Of a DNA stretch of 64,000 bases, positions 59,901 through 64,000 are shown piece by piece (the first letter of the stretch is position 1; every line of letters begins with the position of its first letter). This stretch comes from a virus. The stretch is taken from positions 62,001 to 126,000 of IMG/VR virus record IMGVR_UViG_3300032073_005220. The stretch is one strand, 5' to 3'. The translations under genes and the position numbers were made by a program. Under the pieces are notes generated by a model. The model was given only the letters and a program-made list of their open reading frames with translations. It had not been told where the DNA came from and made no database searches.

Positions 59901-62900
59901 TGTATTTTGTGCGGTAGGATTACCCCCCATAGAATTACTCTTTTGAAGACTGCCGAATGTAGAAATGAAAGGCTGAAAAAACCCTTTAAGTATCTTAATT
60001 CTATCGGGGTGACGACCACCAGCTCTAGTATATATAGCAAGGTCCTCCATGCCTATAGTTGCAGAAACCGTATTAGCAGGATCTGTTTGATATTGTTCAC
60101 TACTATTATTAAGTCTCAAAATATTAGTTTCTACCATCATTCTAGGATCTAGCATTTTTTCTGGATCTAAAAAGCTAAACTTAGGAGACACGTTGCAGTT
60201 TATATAAAGTTTTCTCTTTATTGCTCCGTGATTTTGCCCAAAAGCATCTAGTCCTGTAATTTTAGGAGGAGAAATGAAAGGATTTTGCGAGGCAATAGTA
60301 TTTTCCAAAGAGTTAGTGGCCATACAATCTACTATGACAAAACTACCAGCATTACTAGCCAAATCGCTTAGTAATAAGTTCTCAAAATAAAATTTATGTT
60401 TTTCAAGACCATCTCCTCTTTTAAGAGCTTGAGCATCATCCCAAGCACTATAACTAAAATAAGGATGCAAATCATCCACATCCGAATTCAGAAGCACATT
60501 TTGGGCATTAAGCTTGGAAGATTTAGCTAAAGCAAATCTTTGATAATCAAAAGAATATGTAGCATTATATCCCAATATAGGATTAATTTGACCTTTATCG
60601 TTAGACAGAGAAGCCCAATTTTCATCTCCGCATACAATATTATCGTCGATTTGATTTCCATACTCTTCCCAAGCTCCGTCTCCATCAGAGCAAGGCTCAT
60701 AACTATGTCTAATTTCTCCTCCGCCTTTAAATACATTAATGGTTCCCTGATCGTTTGATAAACTAAAAGAATACGGCTCCATCTCTGTTCTGCTTTGTAA
60801 ATATGGAGCTGTGACCATATATCGTTTACCATAGTATTCTTGACCAACAGATTTAATAAAAGCAGCTACAAGATCCAAATCTTTTCTAGCTTCTCCAGGA
60901 AAAGTAGCCATAGAAGTTGAACCCGTGTTCTCGGTGAGATCAGCATTTCCCTCTGGACCACAAGTATTTTCATTCGTGAACGACCATTTCCAATCATTTT
61001 CTTTTAGAGCCATCTCAGTCGCCCTGATATCACTGTGTCCTTCGTTAATAAAGTGTGCTTTAGATCTGGCAACGTAAGCACTATGCAGCATTATGTATAT
61101 GTCTGTTTTATATATTTTGCCCAAATTGTACGCTGCAAAACTATCGTTCCCGGCCATAGCTGACCTAATTTCTGATTCAGTAACCATAAACCATTCTGCT
61201 GTATAGCTTGGAGTAGCAGTTTCTTCTTCTGGTGATGCCTCGGTAGCTTCTGGTGGTGCGCCAGGATCAAAACCCTTCGTGTGAAATGACACACTAGAGT
61301 TTAGTATATTTACATTAGAAGCACGATTTAATTTATAGCTCGTATATCTACCCTGTAATCCAATTCTTGTAGCAGGCAACTCATCTTTATGAAACAGTAC
61401 ACATATTTGACCTGTCCAAAAATCATACCAAACCGGTCTAATTCTTCTAAAATCTGTGTTTGCGTTTTGAGCATCTATTTTATATCTATTTTCTAAAAGA
61501 TAACCAAAAAAAGGACAGATAGTATCTCTATATAAAGGGAAAAATCTTCTTGCTGTAATTTTAGACTGCTCTGTGATATTTGAACCTTCTGCGATATCTA
61601 GTGTTGTTACTGAAGTACCAGCACAAGGATCTAGTGCATATCTAACGTCGACCCCATGAGAAATAAATTTAGATTGACCATAATTACCACTTCTAATTTG
61701 TGTAGTATTAGGGTTTACTTCACTGTCTTCAAAAGCGGCATCTCTGTCGTTAAAAGCTAGTCCTAATTCAGCTTTAACTGCTTCGTCATTTTTTAAGCTA
61801 GTATTTCTATTATCTAATGCTGGATTTCTATTTGAGAAGAAAGCAGGAAATCTAATCTTTCCATAACCAAAAGTTTTAGTAAAATCAACAGAGATTCTCG
61901 TTCCAGTATTTGTGTCGCAATCCACCGAAGATAACTCTGGAACCCTAATTTTACCTAAAGTGTAATAGTCAACAAAACAACCACCAGCCTCTCCATCTTC
62001 AACATTATCTCCAGGGCTGTAAATATAAATGCTTTGTGTATATGCAAGTCTGGTATTTTTCGTCTGATATAGTCTTTGCTGATTAGGTCCAATAACTAGA
62101 GACCTACTGGAGGCGTCATTTTTTTCTTTACCGTAAGACAAAGATCCCACAGGAAAATTATCGCAAACTAATTTACTAACAGTACTTTGAATACCATTAA
62201 CTAAAGGAGCAAATCTCCTACTTACAGCAACCACCTTAATAACCCAGCCATCATTAGTATTAATCATGCTAGTAGTCCAATCCAATCCGTGGTCTTCGCA
62301 AATTTGATCAATCAGTTCGCTGATACTCATAGAATCAGCTTTAATTCTTTTATCACTTCCCATAATAGCGTAATGCAGATCTGACAGATCTAGTCTAAAC
62401 TGGCACCTATTATTACCTGTCCAGTTTCCCGGTGTAGGAGCAATTAGTCCCCATTTGTTTGTAGTTACAAAATCTCCTGTAATAGGATCATGAGCAGTAG
62501 GAGCTATAATTCTACCAAAAGGAGAAAAAGCATTTTTAGGACTAAAGTCATTATTTTCCGTAGAAGCTCTCAAGGTAAGATCGTCTGCACCAGCAAGTAC
62601 TCGTAGCCCCATTACTATATCTGTAACTAAAAAACCTTCTTCTTGTTTGTATGAAGAGCCTCCAAAATAATCAACACCAAAAGATTCTAAAAAACCATAA
62701 ACGTTAAATACATTTGGCATATTGCCGTAAGAATTATCTGTATTATTATATTTTAATTTATTGCCAACATAGTTAGTAGGAGCAGACCAATCAAAACTAT
62801 CCAGACTGCCAGCTATAGATCCTCCATAATTATCTAAAATTACAGTACAAGTATTTAAAATACTTTGAGGACTATTAACAACAACAGTATATATATCTCC

Positions 62901-63635
62901 GCTATTAGATTTGTTCTTTTTCCAAGATTGTACAAATCCACCAAAACTAAAATCTCCCATCTTAAAAAAAACTGGAGAATTAGTAATATTATATCCTCTA
63001 TTATTATAGAAATCTAAAAAGTCCGTCGACGGTATACCGTCAGGGTTCTCTTCACTTGGGGGAACGCTATATAGTCTATTAGTATTTGGAGGTACTACAG
63101 ATCCATCAAATTTAATATTATTTGCATCTCCTAAAAAACCAGGATCTTTTTTGGTCCACCAATACTGATCTACCTGTAATGTTCCGCTATCGTAAGGCCG
63201 ACGGAATTCATTTCCCTCAATATCCCTCCCTGCTGTAGCAGCAGGAAAATTAGTCTGATAATACACTTTGGCTTTAACTCTAGCTGTAGGATCACGCACA
63301 CTGCAGGGCTGATTATCTTTATTTATATAAATGTCTTCTTCTAGTCCTTGATAATAAGCATTAGCGGATATTCCCTTCCCAGGAGTACTACTAGAAGGAT
63401 GTTGATCATCACCACAGCCTACCGCAGTGTCTTCAGGCGATGTGTCTATTAGTGGAGCAGCATTATCGTTAACTAGATTTACAGTTAAAGTACTAGGTTG
63501 AGTGCCCCATCCTAGATTACAATTGTAGTCCATGACGCTAGCACCCAAAAAAATAGTTTGAGCAATAATCTTGCCATGCATTCTGTATTCTGTTTTACTT
63601 AAGCAATAATTTGGTCCATTAGCGTCATAGCTCAT
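56928..63635 (-). CDS. Giant virion protein (2,235 aa) with hub-like segments and zinc ribbon
   Basis: 2235 aa. Near residue 230, FSFGGFVQSWKKNKSNSGDIYTVVV and NSPQSILNT resemble tail hub proteins, in which a GG-x-V strand is followed by a sp-x-x-iL turn. ISELIDQICEDHGLDW (about 437-450) is also hub-like. At about residues 1687-1725 a zinc ribbon is present (CPICAGTKKV ... YYCDSC). The rest is beta-rich with many short repeats of charged loops. Its start overlaps the upstream gene's stop (ATGA) and it ends 8 nt before the 2,485-aa gene. Role in tail-tip or baseplate assembly is likely; hub assignment is by eye. Confidence 0.8.
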   Translation of the reverse strand: MSYDANGPNYCLSKTEYRMHGKIIAQTIFLGASVMDYNCNLGWGTQPSTLTVNLVNDNAAPLIDTSPEDTAVGCGDDQHPSSSTPGKGISANAYYQGLEEDIYINKDNQPCSVRDPTARVKAKVYYQTNFPAATAGRDIEGNEFRRPYDSGTLQVDQYWWTKKDPGFLGDANNIKFDGSVVPPNTNRLYSVPPSEENPDGIPSTDFLDFYNNRGYNITNSPVFFKMGDFSFGGFVQSWKKNKSNSGDIYTVVVNSPQSILNTCTVILDNYGGSIAGSLDSFDWSAPTNYVGNKLKYNNTDNSYGNMPNVFNVYGFLESFGVDYFGGSSYKQEEGFLVTDIVMGLRVLAGADDLTLRASTENNDFSPKNAFSPFGRIIAPTAHDPITGDFVTTNKWGLIAPTPGNWTGNNRCQFRLDLSDLHYAIMGSDKRIKADSMSISELIDQICEDHGLDWTTSMINTNDGWVIKVVAVSRRFAPLVNGIQSTVSKLVCDNFPVGSLSYGKEKNDASSRSLVIGPNQQRLYQTKNTRLAYTQSIYIYSPGDNVEDGEAGGCFVDYYTLGKIRVPELSSVDCDTNTGTRISVDFTKTFGYGKIRFPAFFSNRNPALDNRNTSLKNDEAVKAELGLAFNDRDAAFEDSEVNPNTTQIRSGNYGQSKFISHGVDVRYALDPCAGTSVTTLDIAEGSNITEQSKITARRFFPLYRDTICPFFGYLLENRYKIDAQNANTDFRRIRPVWYDFWTGQICVLFHKDELPATRIGLQGRYTSYKLNRASNVNILNSSVSFHTKGFDPGAPPEATEASPEEETATPSYTAEWFMVTESEIRSAMAGNDSFAAYNLGKIYKTDIYIMLHSAYVARSKAHFINEGHSDIRATEMALKENDWKWSFTNENTCGPEGNADLTENTGSTSMATFPGEARKDLDLVAAFIKSVGQEYYGKRYMVTAPYLQSRTEMEPYSFSLSNDQGTINVFKGGGEIRHSYEPCSDGDGAWEEYGNQIDDNIVCGDENWASLSNDKGQINPILGYNATYSFDYQRFALAKSSKLNAQNVLLNSDVDDLHPYFSYSAWDDAQALKRGDGLEKHKFYFENLLLSDLASNAGSFVIVDCMATNSLENTIASQNPFISPPKITGLDAFGQNHGAIKRKLYINCNVSPKFSFLDPEKMLDPRMMVETNILRLNNSSEQYQTDPANTVSATIGMEDLAIYTRAGGRHPDRIKILKGFFQPFISTFGSLQKSNSMGGNPTAQNTKISPKCAHPLFAGIPIKSNIYSYGPWTNYPALSPTSEVFATGIETYIGNSNVNYSSCEELVLELPSDDQKHKLIDNWIGDTKFEVVSDFAPWNFGGMRGLDENATKYVGANANYQTNIEVGSIDIAGSPIFNLGGSFGRNATNGYIKNVNQKEYFVFTEIKSNKSFAPPILTKLDEYMSLENPSYLEGTIPYAVADVSIVNEDGNRIRHDSYTQAPILTNIMTSMGQNGITTKYSFRTYTRKLSLFDRQDIERFKKMAQQNMLRKKEIGNLKRSIVNNRFTDRQAIRRGQIDAGNIPENSMTYGTSPVTTIVCTAHKFLPKFSGLDEKAMLSSFSAPGLLLGNDQEKAEVRYQHSDDPGGSGHIVGGFSDQSNDSQLPYLYLEHRVNTDTKIYTDSELGDSLRDEWSNSSVMSLDGIFSPISFYPTNTKSTYSISKYDRESCPICAGTKKVKRTYKKYPSSNTTLATGIVEYYCDSCVKPYEKLHAAAYSSTVTTTAQGELYPPFITTTGNSLEELKKYNALVYQSQIRDNTARLGLSLNIPINITTLQPIVMPQHEFRNANAQNYVGEHPDGAHQELQIAEKNRTFVDKGRNSISIIGRGSIYKEIVGAGFRSQTHLSQPGSVSKSTPVKNYDYDYLDSRFIDRFSDTDYPVTGISPEHNMRFVGLRGPMMIHGWGYDTEGYPVPNACDEPIDIDEFGRPKRFKRTRTLGPAVTYSSLAVGSAFLAESGNDKSETVKLANLTLQNDTDWSRGGGGDIGLSTDVYSVFYNDDLSEEGGYEPDEGYDGSIISKTQSYGTNGWTKKIKLKQFYLNWAERPDMWPVGPVDLRWDENRKVWGMTSPKVYKDVYITLEEDMVKDPDLDETFPARGFFDDASYSTQALADNQRKLVYVRDRSGYTAPRGARLFCRYDTDTGYYEPISKQQFIVYGTTTPGTNTATITMSYVQGKKKGDGAPSMVVTFKNPLTLSTINGVGMFTYSEGTWTLISTKD

Positions 63636-64000
63636 ATATCATCCCAGTTATTTTCTGTAGTGCATTGTTGGTAAGCCCATGAAATTGAACGACTATATCT
63701 ACCTTCTGAAGGATTCCAACTTTCATCATCTCGCCTAACGAACACCTGTCCTCTGCTTAAAGCGGCTCTAGAACCCCCAGGAAATACACTGTTATCTCTA
63801 GCCCCAAAAGGTCTTAAGCCTGATACCATTGCAGACACAAGATTATAAATACTACCACTTTTATATAAAGGGCAGGCTGTTTGCGTCATAAAAAAGCCAT
63901 TGAATCCAGTAGGCGGCATTACAGTCAAATCAATATTTACATCTCTTGTAGTAGTAGTTTTAGCTCCTAAGTTTTGTAATACGGGACCTAGCTGCCTACC
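63632..64000 (-). CDS. Tail-region protein, partial (C-terminal 122 aa)
   Basis: The reading frame on the minus strand is open to the window edge at 64000, so the real start lies beyond it; 123 codons including the stop are visible. The internal ATG and TTG codons near 63919 and 63928 are probably not starts, because LQNLGAKTTTTRDVNIDLTV reads on without interruption upstream. Visible C-terminal part has TGFNGFFMTQTACPL, GLRPFGARDN and FVRRDDESWNPSEGRY, without recognisable domain. Its stop overlaps the ATG of the 2,235-aa gene (ATGA). Confidence 0.75.
   Translation of the reverse strand, partial: GRQLGPVLQNLGAKTTTTRDVNIDLTVMPPTGFNGFFMTQTACPLYKSGSIYNLVSAMVSGLRPFGARDNSVFPGGSRAALSRGQVFVRRDDESWNPSEGRYSRSISWAYQQCTTENNWDDI

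Noticed and set aside
63632-63928. Complete 98-aa gene starting at a TTG near 63928
   Set aside because: The frame stays open through to the window edge, so this is the C-terminal part of a longer gene and not a short complete one.

Overview
This window is 64 kb of a large, A+T-rich tailed-phage (Caudoviricetes) genome. The case rests on a phage-encoded replisome, a phage-type sigma factor, structural proteins of more than 2,000 residues, dense packing with stop/start overlaps (many ATGA or TAATG), and the absence of rRNA, tRNA, CRISPR or host metabolic operons. Many starts have good Shine-Dalgarno sites (GGAG/AGGAG), and one sigma70-like promoter is near consensus, so the host probably uses ordinary bacterial signals. 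I cannot name the host. Extracellular-type Ig-like and cysteine-rich proteins and a class II (B12-dependent) ribonucleotide reductase would fit an aquatic bacterium that has cobalamin.

Layout. (1) 21-3243, plus strand: small unknown genes, a sigma-70-family factor, a ClpP-like protease and a DeoC-fold protein lacking the Schiff-base lysines. (2) 3331-7728: a probably abundant structural protein followed by a strong terminator, then a cassette of small membrane proteins (one with two TM segments and a ComEA-like helix-hairpin-helix) and a papain-like cysteine peptidase. (3) 7784-16366: a fibre/adhesin block of four coupled ORFs (359+197+1116+1024 aa); two of the three junctions cut through Ig-like modules, so it reads like one roughly 2,700-aa protein in pieces. 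The last piece has about 75 cysteines. (4) 16366-23090: a GlsB/YeaQ-like membrane protein and glycan genes (RgpF-like, GDP-fucose synthase-like, an 868-aa multidomain glycosyltransferase, a sulfotransferase-like/glycosyltransferase fusion). (5) 23118-40541: nucleotide metabolism and replication: dCMP deaminase, NrdJ, PhoH, HNH protein, RecA, Vsr-like nuclease, DnaB, DnaG, dNMP kinase, RecB/Cas4-like nuclease, and a DNA polymerase III alpha split in two ORFs with a 60-aa ORF and a DEDDh exonuclease between them. (6) 40616-49441: SSB behind its own promoter and before a strong terminator; then a tightly overlapping chain of glycosyltransferase-like genes, a Vsr-like homing-type nuclease, a possible annealing protein and a zinc-ribbon protein. 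(7) 49462-64000, minus strand: two giant virion proteins (2,485 and 2,235 aa, the second with hub-like segments) and the C-terminal part of a third gene running off the window. Plus and minus blocks converge across a 20-bp gap.

How it fits together: the sigma factor may direct late transcription. Deaminase, reductase and dNMP kinase supply dNTPs to a bacterial-type PolIII/DnaB/DnaG/RecA/SSB replisome. The fibre block and the minus-strand giants probably form tail and host-contact structures, which the first glycan cassette may decorate. Terminase, major capsid, sliding clamp, ligase and a recognisable endolysin are not in the window.
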